64,000 nt of DNA, from positions 62,001 to 126,000 of the forward strand of contig CABUSV010000001.1 of the NCBI GenBank assembly GCA_902494345.1, read 5' to 3'. The notes below the pieces were generated by a model, which searched no databases, was not told the origin of the DNA, and saw nothing but the letters and a program-made list of their open reading frames with translations. A program made the position numbers and the translations under genes. How positions within the stretch are numbered: the first letter of the stretch is position 1; every line of letters begins with the position of its first letter. Shown here piece after piece: positions 25,037-33,779 of the stretch. This DNA comes from an uncultured Collinsella sp. (GTDB lineage: Bacteria; Actinomycetota; Coriobacteriia; Coriobacteriales; Coriobacteriaceae).

Positions 25037-28000
25037 ATGGCGCAGGGGACGTTTGTGCAGGCGCTTCGCAAAGAGGCGGCGTTGAGCGGAACCTATATGA
25101 AGGGGCGTTCGCTCATGCTCAACGGCGCCGTTCTGTCGATCGAGGACAGCGGCTCGCGCTTCTCCAAAAACGTGACGGTTGAGGGCTCGGTGCGCGGCTC
25201 GCGCGGCGACCTGTACAAGACGCACGTGGCGCTTGACATGGACGAGCACGAGGTGATCGACTACGACTGCGATTGCCCCGCTGCCTATCGCTACCCCGGC
25301 ATGTGCAAGCACGCCATCGCCACGGCGCTGGCGTACCTGGACGCCAGCGGTGCCGAGCCCGTCGAAGGTTTGCGCACGCCGGTCCGCACGTTTGCGGCTC
25401 AGCCCAAACAGTCCGCGCGTCCCGCGCCTACAACGCCCACGGTCAACCCCAACTTTCCCTTCCCAGCACCTGTCCCCACGAGTCCCAGCCTCATGGCGGC
25501 GCTCTCCGATCTTTCGAACGCGCGCATGGATGAGCTGGCGAGCATGCGCCGCAAGCTTGCCGGTGCCGTTGGTCCCGACGCCCCCAAAGCGGCGTTGGAG
25601 CCCTCGTTGGTGCCGTACTACAATCCGCTGTTCGCCGACCGCTTTAGCTGGGCGCTCGAGTTCCGCATTCGCTGCGGTTCGGTGTCCTACGTGGTCAAGG
25701 ATATCGACGGCATGGCCGATGCCTACGTGCGCGGCGGCACCTTCTCGTACGGCAAGAAGCTCACGTTTGTCCATACGCCCGAAGCCTTCGAAGATGTGTC
25801 GACAAAGCTGCTCAGCCTTGTCTTGACGACAGTTGCCTATCTCGATGACATCACAAGCTCGCGTTCGGCGTCGTACGACTTTGCCCGCAGCGGTTTTGTC
25901 GCCGAGCGTCAGTTGCCGCTGTCCGAGCATAGCATCGTATATGTGCTGGACCTGCTGCGCGGCCAGACCATCTCTTTTGAGCCCGCCTGGTCGCGGGGGA
26001 CGACGACGCATCGCACCTATGACGTGGCGGTTGAGCTGTCTCCGCAAGGGGAGGACGAGGCGTCCGCTAAGCGCCCACCGCTCCTTGCCGCCAAAATCGC
26101 GCCGGCGGCTGGTGGTAGCTACGATCTGCGCCTGCCGGCCGATGCATACTGCTTTGCTTCGGGCGACGTAGCTTATCTGGTCGACACCCGCCGTGCGCGC
26201 CGCACCGATGTGGCGTTTGCCCAGCATGCGGCGCCGTTCCTATCGCGCTTGCTGCCCTGTCGCACGCCAGTCCATATCGCTGCCGACCAGGTGGGGGAGT
26301 TCTGTCGTATGGCTCTGCCCATTTTGCGCGACTATACCGACCTTACCGCGCCCGCTGCGCTCGATACCGTGGCGCCCGAGCCGAGCTTTGCTATGGCAAT
26401 CGGCGTCGACGATGGGCTCGTGACCTGCAAAATTACGGTTACCTACGGCGACTGGTCGGCAGACCTCTTTAGTCTGGGCGCTCCGGGCAGCCCCTTCGAA
26501 GAGCAGCGCCCGGGCGTGCCGCCCCGCGACGAGGTGGCAGAGTTTCGCGTTATGGATACGGCGGCCCTGTATTTCGACTTTTACGAGGGCGGTCTGGCGT
26601 TTGAGGAACGCGATGACGAGAGCTTGTTCTGCCTGCTGACCGAGGGCCTGTCTGCCCTGTCCGAGTTGGGTGAGGTTATGCTCAGCGACCGTCTGCGCCA
26701 GATTTCGGTCCGTCCCGCGCCCAAGCTTTCGGTGCGTGCGACCGTCAAGAGCAACCTGCTCGATGTTGAATTGGGCGCGAGCGGTCTTTCGGCGGCCGAC
26801 CTTGCCATCTATCTGGACTCGTACAAGCGCCACCAGACGTTTGCGCGCCTTACGTCCGGCGACATCATTCGCCTGGACGAGGGCGCCCGCGCCGCGTTTG
26901 GCCTTGCCGAGGACCTGGGTGTCGATGCTGTCGACCTGCTCGACGGCGTGTCGCTCCCCGCGTCGAGTACCCTGTTCGTCGATAGCATGCTTGCGCGCAC
27001 GCCGGCGCTTGAGGCCGATCGCGACGCTGCGTTCCGCCGTACCGTCGAGCGTCTGGACACGCTCGGCAAGATGGACTTTACGGTGCCGGTCTCGCTCAAG
27101 GCCACACTGCGCGGCTATCAGGTCGACGGCTACCAGTGGCTCGGCTCGCTCGAACACCTGGGCCTTGGCGGCATCCTGGCCGACGACATGGGCCTGGGCA
27201 AAACGCTCCAGATGATCGCGCATATCCTGGCGCGCGTGGAGGCGGGGGACACCAAGCCCACGCTCGTGGTATGCCCGGCCTCACTCGTGTACAACTGGAC
27301 TGCCGAGCTGGAGCGCTTTGCGCCCTCGCTCGATGTGTGCGCCATCGTGGGCGCCAAGGCGCAGCGTCGCGTACAGATTGCCGGCGTGGCCGAGCATAAC
27401 GTGGTCGTGACGTCGTATGACCTTATGCGGCGCGATATCGACGAGTACGTCGAGCAGGACTTTGCCCGTGCGGTGCTCGATGAGGCCCAGTACATTAAAA
27501 ACCCGCTCACCCAGGTGGCGCGCGCCGCAAAGCGCTTGCCTGCCGGCGTGCGCTTTGCCCTGACGGGCACGCCCATCGAAAACCGCCTATCCGAGCTCTG
27601 GAGCATCTTCGACTTTTTAATGCCGGGCCTGCTCGGCACGCGTGAATCGTTTGCAAAGCGCTTCGAAAGCCCGGTCGAGCATGCCGAGGGCGACAGTGCC
27701 GCTCGCCTGCAAGCGCTCGTGTCGCCGTTTGTGCTGCGCCGTGTCAAGGAAGACGTGGTGGCCGACCTGCCCGAGAAGATCGAGGATACGGTCATGGCGC
27801 AGCTCACCGGCGAGCAGCGCAAGCTCTACCTGGCCAACCAGGACCGTATCGCCCAACAGGTGCAGCACCGCGAGTCATCCGAGTTTAAGAAAGACAAGCT
27901 CAAGGTGCTCGCCGAGCTCACCAAGCTGCGCCAGATCTGCTGCGACCCGCGTCTACACTACGAGGATTACAAGGCGGGGAGCGCCAAACTCGATACGTGC

Positions 28001-28501
28001 ATGGAGCTCGTGCACGGCGCCCACGACGGCGGACATCGCATCCTGTTGTTCAGCCAGTTTACGGGTATGCTCGATATCATCGGTAAGCGCTTGGCCAAGG
28101 AGGACATCGTCTTCCTTAAGCTCACGGGCGCTTCGTCTAAGGAGAGCCGCGCCAAGATGGTCGCGCAGTTCCAAGCGGGCGAGGTTCCGGTCTTTTTGAT
28201 TTCGCTTAAGGCGGGCGGCGTGGGCCTTAACCTGACGGCTGCCGACGTGGTCATCCACTACGACCCGTGGTGGAACGTGGCGGCGCAGGACCAAGCGACT
28301 GACCGTGCACACCGTATTGGCCAGCAACATACCGTGACCGTGTACAAGCTCATCGCCAAGGACACGATCGAGGAGCGCATTATGCAGATGCAGGAGTCCA
28401 AGCGCGATCTGGTCAACAGCGTGCTCGGCGGCGACGGCATCTCGTCGGCACTGTTCACGCGCGAGGATGTCCTGGCGCTGCTCGGCGGCGACGGGCGTTA
28501 G
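25037..28501 (+). CDS. SWIM zinc-finger SNF2/RapA-type helicase
   Basis: A 1154-residue protein. The SWIM zinc finger is CDCPAAYRYPGMCKH (CxCx...CxH, about residues 78-92). A long bacterial SNF2-associated region follows. The SNF2 ATPase has DDMGLGKT (about 716-723), motif II LDEAQYIKNP (about 814-823), TGTPIENRLSELWS, and in the second lobe SLKAGGVGLNLTAAD with DPWWN and ATDRAHRIGQ. Such proteins translocate on duplex DNA and may remodel RNA polymerase or nucleoid complexes; the exact role is unknown. The start at 25037 has GGAGG five bases upstream. It begins 28 bp after dnaE, so co-transcription is likely. Confidence 0.92.
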   Translation: MAQGTFVQALRKEAALSGTYMKGRSLMLNGAVLSIEDSGSRFSKNVTVEGSVRGSRGDLYKTHVALDMDEHEVIDYDCDCPAAYRYPGMCKHAIATALAYLDASGAEPVEGLRTPVRTFAAQPKQSARPAPTTPTVNPNFPFPAPVPTSPSLMAALSDLSNARMDELASMRRKLAGAVGPDAPKAALEPSLVPYYNPLFADRFSWALEFRIRCGSVSYVVKDIDGMADAYVRGGTFSYGKKLTFVHTPEAFEDVSTKLLSLVLTTVAYLDDITSSRSASYDFARSGFVAERQLPLSEHSIVYVLDLLRGQTISFEPAWSRGTTTHRTYDVAVELSPQGEDEASAKRPPLLAAKIAPAAGGSYDLRLPADAYCFASGDVAYLVDTRRARRTDVAFAQHAAPFLSRLLPCRTPVHIAADQVGEFCRMALPILRDYTDLTAPAALDTVAPEPSFAMAIGVDDGLVTCKITVTYGDWSADLFSLGAPGSPFEEQRPGVPPRDEVAEFRVMDTAALYFDFYEGGLAFEERDDESLFCLLTEGLSALSELGEVMLSDRLRQISVRPAPKLSVRATVKSNLLDVELGASGLSAADLAIYLDSYKRHQTFARLTSGDIIRLDEGARAAFGLAEDLGVDAVDLLDGVSLPASSTLFVDSMLARTPALEADRDAAFRRTVERLDTLGKMDFTVPVSLKATLRGYQVDGYQWLGSLEHLGLGGILADDMGLGKTLQMIAHILARVEAGDTKPTLVVCPASLVYNWTAELERFAPSLDVCAIVGAKAQRRVQIAGVAEHNVVVTSYDLMRRDIDEYVEQDFARAVLDEAQYIKNPLTQVARAAKRLPAGVRFALTGTPIENRLSELWSIFDFLMPGLLGTRESFAKRFESPVEHAEGDSAARLQALVSPFVLRRVKEDVVADLPEKIEDTVMAQLTGEQRKLYLANQDRIAQQVQHRESSEFKKDKLKVLAELTKLRQICCDPRLHYEDYKAGSAKLDTCMELVHGAHDGGHRILLFSQFTGMLDIIGKRLAKEDIVFLKLTGASSKESRAKMVAQFQAGEVPVFLISLKAGGVGLNLTAADVVIHYDPWWNVAAQDQATDRAHRIGQQHTVTVYKLIAKDTIEERIMQMQESKRDLVNSVLGGDGISSALFTREDVLALLGGDGR

Positions 28502-28666
28502 CCGCGCGCGGGGTGGGACTGCTGGAGTGGGCAGGACGGTCGACGCATTTTGGCCCGACCGCTTGCCTGATCCGTTATGTGTTCATTTGCAATGCCGTGG
28601 ATGGTTTGTCTGCCTTTGGGCATAAGAACCATCAAGAACATTGGCACATCAGCAAAGGAGAACATC

Positions 28667-29029
28667 ATGGCGAAATTCTTTAAGGACCCCGACGGTAAGC
28701 TCATCGCTGCCCTTGGCGACGGCGTTGCGACCCCTGCCGGTTGCACGGAGCTGACCGCAAACACTGAGGACGCGGCGCATGAGAAGCACGTGCCTGTTGT
28801 CGAGACCGAGCGCGACGGTCACGTGATTCGCGCCCGCGTTGGCTCGGTCGAGCACCCCAGCCTGCCCGAGCACTACATTGAGTGGATCGCCCTTGAGGCC
28901 GAGGGCCGCTTAGAGGTCCATTACCTTGAGCCCGGCATGAAACCCGCGACGTTTTTCGCGGGCGGCTCCAAGACCGGTACCGTCTATGCCTACTGCAACC
29001 TGCACGGGCTGTGGTCCGCGACATTCTAG
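28667..29029 (+). CDS. superoxide reductase (desulfoferrodoxin/neelaredoxin family)
   Basis: A 120-residue protein with the non-heme iron centre of superoxide reductases. The ligands are His in EKHVPV, His in VEHPS and EHYIEWI, and Cys plus His in YCNLHGLW near the C-terminus. There is no N-terminal desulforedoxin rubredoxin-like domain, so it is the one-iron (neelaredoxin/class II) type. It reduces superoxide to peroxide in anaerobes. The start at 28667 follows AAAGGAG. A terminator follows. Confidence 0.9.
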   Translation: MAKFFKDPDGKLIAALGDGVATPAGCTELTANTEDAAHEKHVPVVETERDGHVIRARVGSVEHPSLPEHYIEWIALEAEGRLEVHYLEPGMKPATFFAGGSKTGTVYAYCNLHGLWSATF

Positions 29030-29074
29030 GAGCGCGCCCCCGCTCGGGGTATCATAGCTAGCATATGCACATGC

Positions 29075-29108
29075 AAGCGCCGGCTGCATTATGCGGTCGG
29101 CGCTTTTA
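29075..29108 (+). terminator. terminator after the superoxide reductase gene
   Basis: AAGCGCCG (29075-29082) pairs with CGGCGCTT (29098-29105), with an inner GCAT/ATGC stem; TTTT overlaps the 3' end. Confidence 0.7.
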
Positions 29109-29146
29109 CTACGATTTCGATGGTTTACGACGGAAAGGGCTGAGCC

Positions 29147-31132
29147 ATGAAGCTCGCGCTTGCACAGATCGATATGCGCCTTGGGGATGTTGAGGGCATT
29201 TGCGGCCGCATCGAGGACCAGGCTCGTCTGGCCCACGAGCGCGGGGCGCGCGTGCTGTGCGTTCCGGCTCCGCTCTTTATGGGCGCCATGCCCGGTGGCC
29301 TGGTGGGCGCTGCCGACTTTGAGCACGACGTGCTTGCCGGTTTGACTGGTGTCGCCGAGCGTATCCAGGAGCTTGACATGATCTGCATCGTGCCCGCGGC
29401 GGTTTCGTTTGAGGGCCAACCGCTGCTCGACTACATGATGCTCAAGGACGGTCATGTGGTGCCGGCGCGTTCGAGCATTGCCCTGCAGCGTGGCGAGAAC
29501 AACGACACGCGTTGGGCGCCGCCGGTGTTCGACGTGGACGGCGTGCGCATCGCCGTGATTTTTGACTTGGACCGCGAGCTCGAGATGTTGCCGACCGGCG
29601 TCGACCTCATCGCGTATTTCCAATTCAACGCGTTTGACATGACCGACCGCGAGACTGCCGCCATTGCCGCCGTTCGCAGCGGCGCCTACCGCAAGATCGC
29701 ATCCAAGCGCAGCGTGTGGTTTGCCTGCATGGCGCCGGTCGGTGCCTATGACGAGTCGGTGTATACCGGCGGTTCGTTTGTGCTCGACGACTGCGGTCGC
29801 GTGGTGGCCCAGGCGCCGTGTTTTGAGGAGAGCCTGCTGGTTCAGGAGATTCAGCGCGGCGTGATGCTCGATGCCCTGGAAGATCACGAACTGCCCGAGT
29901 TCCGTTCCGAGGAGTGGTTGTGGCAGGCGCTGGTGCTCGCCGTGCGCGACAACGCTCGGGCCCACGGTGCGTCGCGTGCTGTGGTGGCACTCGAGGGTGA
30001 CCTGCCGTCATCCCTGCTGGCGGCGCTGGCCGTTGACGCTCTGGGTCCGCGTAACGTAATTGGCCTGGTGCTGGGGCGCAACCGTATCTTTACGCCGGCG
30101 CAGGAGGAGGCCGAGGCTGCCCGCTGTGCCGCCGTCCGCGCCATTGCCGAGCGTCTGCACATTCGCACTGTCGAGCGCGATGCACCGGATGCGGCGCGTG
30201 TGCTCGATCGCGACGTGTCGGCGGGCGATGCCGAGCGTCTGCGCTCGCGCACGCTGGGCCTCATGCTGGAGGACACGGCGCTCGAGCTGGGTGCGATGGC
30301 GCTGAGCCCGCTGTCCAAAACCGAGTATGCGCTGGCGGCGCCGGCGCTTTGCGGCGGTTACCAGGGCGACTTTGCGCCCTTTGGCGATGTGTACCTGTCG
30401 ACGCTTGAGTTTGTGGCGCGTGTGCGCAACCGCACGTCTGCCGTGGTGCCCCAAGAGCTCGTGACGCTCAACGCGGTGGAAGATTGTATGGAGCGCGTGC
30501 TGGCGCAGGCGCTCTCGACGCTCGACGGTCCGGTCGATATGCTCGACCGCGCGGCACAGCTGCTCGGCGGGCTTGAGCCGGGTGAGGTCGATGGCGCGCT
30601 CGAGGCGCACGTGGACCGCAATCGAGCTTTCGACGACATCCCGATGGCCGCCGGCAAGCCCGAGGCTTGCTCGCTGCTGCTGATGCTCGTGCGTCAGGGC
30701 GAGGCCGCCCGCCGCATGCTGCCGACGGCGCCGATCGTCTCGGCCCGTTCGTTTGTTGAGCGCGCCTGGCCGTACATGCTCGCGTGGTCCGACCTGGGGC
30801 TGAGCGGCAAGGAACGCATGACGGTCGATGCGCTGGCGCGCGCCGAGGTGAACCGCTTTGCCGACGAGGATACAAGCGAGCGCATGCGTGGCGAGATGAT
30901 GGGCATATTGGGTGACCTGTTGGGCATTTCGCCCGAGCAGATGGAGGAGCTGCGCTCTGAGGACGGTCAGCGTCGTTTACACGAGGGAATGAAAAAGTTC
31001 GAGGGCGAGGTTCAGGACGCCATCGATAAGATGATGGGCGGTCAGGGCGGCTCGCAAGGTAGTCCCCAGGGTGGCCCGATGCCGCACCCGCCAGTAGATC
31101 CGAGGCAGTTCCCCTTTTTCTCGCAGAACTAA
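29147..31132 (+). CDS. degenerate NadE-like protein (nitrilase + NAD synthetase folds, catalytic motifs lost)
   Basis: A 661-residue protein that follows glutamine-dependent NAD+ synthetase along its length. The N-terminal nitrilase-like domain shows IDMRLGDVEGI and ESVYTGGSFVLDDCGRVV. The synthetase-like domain shows LLAALAVDALGPRNVIG, SKTEYAL and DFAPFGDVYLSTLEFVARVRN. Active-site positions are changed. The nitrilase Glu (normally FPE) is A41. The nucleophile Cys (normally ICED) is F139. The Lys region reads ARSSIAL. The PP-loop SGGxDS is EGDLPSS (about 283-289). It is therefore unlikely to be a functional NAD synthetase. It ends in a helical segment and a Gly/Gln/Pro-rich tail. It is flanked by superoxide reductase and ruvC. 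A structural or regulatory role is possible. Confidence 0.82.
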   Translation: MKLALAQIDMRLGDVEGICGRIEDQARLAHERGARVLCVPAPLFMGAMPGGLVGAADFEHDVLAGLTGVAERIQELDMICIVPAAVSFEGQPLLDYMMLKDGHVVPARSSIALQRGENNDTRWAPPVFDVDGVRIAVIFDLDRELEMLPTGVDLIAYFQFNAFDMTDRETAAIAAVRSGAYRKIASKRSVWFACMAPVGAYDESVYTGGSFVLDDCGRVVAQAPCFEESLLVQEIQRGVMLDALEDHELPEFRSEEWLWQALVLAVRDNARAHGASRAVVALEGDLPSSLLAALAVDALGPRNVIGLVLGRNRIFTPAQEEAEAARCAAVRAIAERLHIRTVERDAPDAARVLDRDVSAGDAERLRSRTLGLMLEDTALELGAMALSPLSKTEYALAAPALCGGYQGDFAPFGDVYLSTLEFVARVRNRTSAVVPQELVTLNAVEDCMERVLAQALSTLDGPVDMLDRAAQLLGGLEPGEVDGALEAHVDRNRAFDDIPMAAGKPEACSLLLMLVRQGEAARRMLPTAPIVSARSFVERAWPYMLAWSDLGLSGKERMTVDALARAEVNRFADEDTSERMRGEMMGILGDLLGISPEQMEELRSEDGQRRLHEGMKKFEGEVQDAIDKMMGGQGGSQGSPQGGPMPHPPVDPRQFPFFSQN

Positions 31133-31150
31133 ACTGGGGATAGGGCCAAG

Positions 31151-31290
31151 GTTACGCGGTTTCACCAAACCGCGTAACGAGTCGACGCTGCGCGAGCCCC
31201 TGCCGGGCAATCTGCCGCTCAAACCGTCGCTTGCGTACAAAAGTACGCGGCGCTCCTCTTTCGCGACACCTTGCCACGGCAGGGACTCGC
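31151..31290. repeat. structured intergenic element with hairpins
   Basis: A perfect 12-bp hairpin GTTACGCGGTTT/AAACCGCGTAAC (31151-31178, loop CACC) is followed by a larger fold. There 31192-31205 pairs with 31277-31290 (GCGAGCCCCTGCCG against CGGCAGGGACTCGC, 13 of 14), enclosing GCGTAC AAAA GTACGC (31233-31248). It lies between the NadE-like gene and ruvC. There is no U-run and no coding potential. It could be a palindromic repeat or a structured RNA. Confidence 0.6.
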
Positions 31291-31426
31291 TCGCTGACTT
31301 ATGCTCAACCTATGGTTCAACCTTGCTTGCTAGATGCGGTCGCTGTTGTGTTATTCTAGAACAGACGTTCGTGAATGATGCGCGGGGCCTTGTCTTGCGC
31401 TGTGCTTGTGGCGAGGGGAGGTTGGC

Positions 31427-31948
31427 TTGGTTATCTTGGGCATCGACCCCGGTTTGGCCCATACGGGTTGGGGGATTATCGAGGAGCGGCGCGGCGAGGT
31501 TCGCTGCCGTGCCTATGGCTGCATCGAGACCAGTGCCGGAAGTCCGCTCGCGGTGCGCCTGTCGCATATCGCCCGTGACCTTAAGGATGTCGTCGAGCGT
31601 TATCGACCCGACGCGGCTGCTGTCGAGAGTATCTACTTTGGCGCCAACGTTCGTTCGGCCATCCCCACGGCGCATGCCCGCGGTGCTGCACTCGTAGCGC
31701 TTTCGGAATGCGCGCTCGAGATTGGCGAGTACACGCCCATGCAGATCAAACAGGCTGTGGTGGGCACCGGCGCCGCAGACAAGCGGCAGGTCGCCTACAT
31801 GGTACGCACTCTAACACAGCTCGACCACGACCCGCATCCCGACCATGCCGCCGATGCCCTGGCCTGCGCCATCTGCCACGTAAACCTCAGCCGCACCCGC
31901 GCCCTCACCGGTGGCGAGTTCTATCAACAGAGAGGAACCGGATACTGA
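31427..31948 (+). CDS. ruvC: crossover junction endodeoxyribonuclease RuvC
   Basis: A 173-residue Holliday junction resolvase. The catalytic acidic residues are in LGIDPGLAHTGWG (first Asp), AVESIYFG (Glu) and HAADALACA (C-terminal Asp pair). The start is taken as TTG at 31427 because GGGGAGG ends 5 bp before it and the protein then has the usual family length. An in-frame TTG at 31406 lies upstream of the ribosome site. The stop overlaps the ruvA start by one base. Confidence 0.94.
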   Translation: MVILGIDPGLAHTGWGIIEERRGEVRCRAYGCIETSAGSPLAVRLSHIARDLKDVVERYRPDAAAVESIYFGANVRSAIPTAHARGAALVALSECALEIGEYTPMQIKQAVVGTGAADKRQVAYMVRTLTQLDHDPHPDHAADALACAICHVNLSRTRALTGGEFYQQRGTGY

Positions 31949-32568
31949 TGATCTCCCAGCTCCACGGAACGCTTGTCGAGGCCACGATGAGCTCGGCTGT
32001 CGTCGATGTGTCGGGCGTTGGCTTTGAGCTCGGCATCTCGGGCAGCACTGCGGTCACGTTGCCGACGCCCGGCGGCGAGGTCCGCCTCTACACGCGCATG
32101 CAGGTGCGCGAGGACGCCATGACACTTTTCGGTTTTTCCTCAAAGGATGAGCGCACGATGTTCGACCGGCTCGTGTCCGTTTCGGGCGTTGGCCCGCGCC
32201 TGGCGCTTGCCGTGCTTTCCACCTATACCGTGGGGCAGCTGTATTCGCTCGTGATGGCCGAGGACGACAAGGGCATGGCCAAGGTACCCGGTGTGGGCAA
32301 AAAGACAGCTCAGCGCCTGATCCTGGAACTCAAGAGCACCTTTGCCAAGGATAAGGGCTTTGTGCCGGTCGACGTGATTCCCGGCCAGGTTGCGATGCCC
32401 GTGCCCGCTGCTGCTCCCTCGGCCATCGATGATGCCCGTGCGGCGCTCCTTTCCATGGGCTTTAGCCCGCAGGAGACCGATGTTGCCCTGAGCGGGTATG
32501 ATGGGCAGAATATGCGTGTCGAGGATCTGCTCGGCGCGGCGCTTAAGCGACTCGGAATGGATGCGTGA
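31948..32568 (+). CDS. ruvA: Holliday junction branch migration protein RuvA
   Basis: A 206-residue protein with an N-terminal OB fold (MISQLHGTLVEAT), two helix-hairpin-helix motifs (SVSGVGPRLALAVLS and KVPGVGKKTAQRLILELK), and a C-terminal UBA-like domain III (ARAALLSMGFSPQETDVAL). Tetramers bind the four-way junction and recruit RuvB. The start overlaps the ruvC stop, and its stop overlaps the ruvB start by one base, a tight ruvCAB operon. Confidence 0.96.
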   Translation: MISQLHGTLVEATMSSAVVDVSGVGFELGISGSTAVTLPTPGGEVRLYTRMQVREDAMTLFGFSSKDERTMFDRLVSVSGVGPRLALAVLSTYTVGQLYSLVMAEDDKGMAKVPGVGKKTAQRLILELKSTFAKDKGFVPVDVIPGQVAMPVPAAAPSAIDDARAALLSMGFSPQETDVALSGYDGQNMRVEDLLGAALKRLGMDA

Positions 32569-33635
32569 TGTGGGAAGCCGATGACTCTCAGGACCTGTGG
32601 GCGACGCCCGGTAACTCGCCGGCGGCATCCATGGCGCACGGCGAGCGCATGGTGGGCTCGGAGCTGACGGCCGAGGACCTCGATGTCGACCGCACTTTGC
32701 GCCCCCAGCGCCTGGACGACTACTGCGGCCAGGAGCACATCAAGCAGAGCCTGCGCGTGTTGATCGAAGCGGCGCAGAACCGTGGCGAGACGCTCGACCA
32801 CGTGATTTTCTCGGGTCCTCCGGGCCTGGGCAAGACCACGCTGGCCACCGTTATCGCCAACGAGCTGGGCGCTCAGATCAAGACCACGAGTGGCCCCGCC
32901 ATCGCGCGCACGGGCGACCTGGCGGCCATCCTTACTAACTTGCAGCCGGGTGATGTGCTGTTTATCGACGAGATCCACCGCCTCAACCGTTCGGTCGAGG
33001 AGGTCCTGTACCCCGCGATGGAGGACTTTGCGCTCGATATCGTGATCGGCAAGGGTCCGGCGGCGCGCTCGATTCGCCTGGATATTCCTAAGTTTACGCT
33101 GGTAGCGGCAACGACCCGCTCAGGCATGTTGACCGGCCCGTTGCGCGACCGCTTTGGCATTTCGTATCGCCTGGATTACTACACGGTCGAGGAGCTCGCG
33201 CAGATTGTGACGCGCTCGGCGACTATCCTGGGCGTGACGATCGACCATCCCAGTGCACTCGAGATCGGCTCGCGTTCGCGCGGCACGCCGCGTCTTGCCA
33301 ACCGCCTGCTCAAGCGCGTGCGCGACTATGCGCAGGTGCGCGGCAACGGTCCCATTGAGCTCGATATCTGCCGTCAGGCACTCGAGTTCTTCGAGATCGA
33401 CGAGCTCGGTCTGGACTGGATGGATATTCGCATTTTGGAGACGCTCGCCAAGACGTTCTCCGGTCGTGCCGTGGGACTTACGACCCTTGCCAGCGCGGTG
33501 GGCGAGGACCCGGGCACGCTCGAGGATGTCTATGAGCCCTATTTGCTGCAATGCGGGTTGATGATTCGTACGCCGCAGGGCCGTCAGGCAACCCTTCGCA
33601 CCTTTGAGCACCTGGGGATTGAACCTACCGTTTAG
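32568..33635 (+). CDS. ruvB: Holliday junction branch migration ATPase RuvB
   Basis: A 355-residue AAA+ motor. Walker A is GPPGLGKTT (about residues 83-91), Walker B FIDEIHRL (about 132-139), sensor 1 in ATTRSGML, and arginine finger region GPLRDRFG. The C-terminal winged helix reads GLTTLASAVGEDPGTLEDVYEPYLLQ in two halves. The start ATG at 32568 overlaps the ruvA TGA. Confidence 0.97.
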   Translation: MWEADDSQDLWATPGNSPAASMAHGERMVGSELTAEDLDVDRTLRPQRLDDYCGQEHIKQSLRVLIEAAQNRGETLDHVIFSGPPGLGKTTLATVIANELGAQIKTTSGPAIARTGDLAAILTNLQPGDVLFIDEIHRLNRSVEEVLYPAMEDFALDIVIGKGPAARSIRLDIPKFTLVAATTRSGMLTGPLRDRFGISYRLDYYTVEELAQIVTRSATILGVTIDHPSALEIGSRSRGTPRLANRLLKRVRDYAQVRGNGPIELDICRQALEFFEIDELGLDWMDIRILETLAKTFSGRAVGLTTLASAVGEDPGTLEDVYEPYLLQCGLMIRTPQGRQATLRTFEHLGIEPTV

Positions 33636-33779
33636 GGCGCTTTGTTTTGGCGGGCTGTTGGGCTATCGCTGGGCATCGGGTAAACATATCGCCGTTCATC
33701 GGTTATGGGCGTTTTACTATTGCGCGCCCGTGCTATGCTGAATTGGTCTTTTTCTCATTCGGTAACGAAAGGACCGCCC

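Noticed and set aside
21169..25071. 1300-codon minus-strand ORF over dnaE
   Set aside because: Antisense shadow of DnaE with a Val/His/Gly-biased composition typical of reversed high-GC coding sequence.
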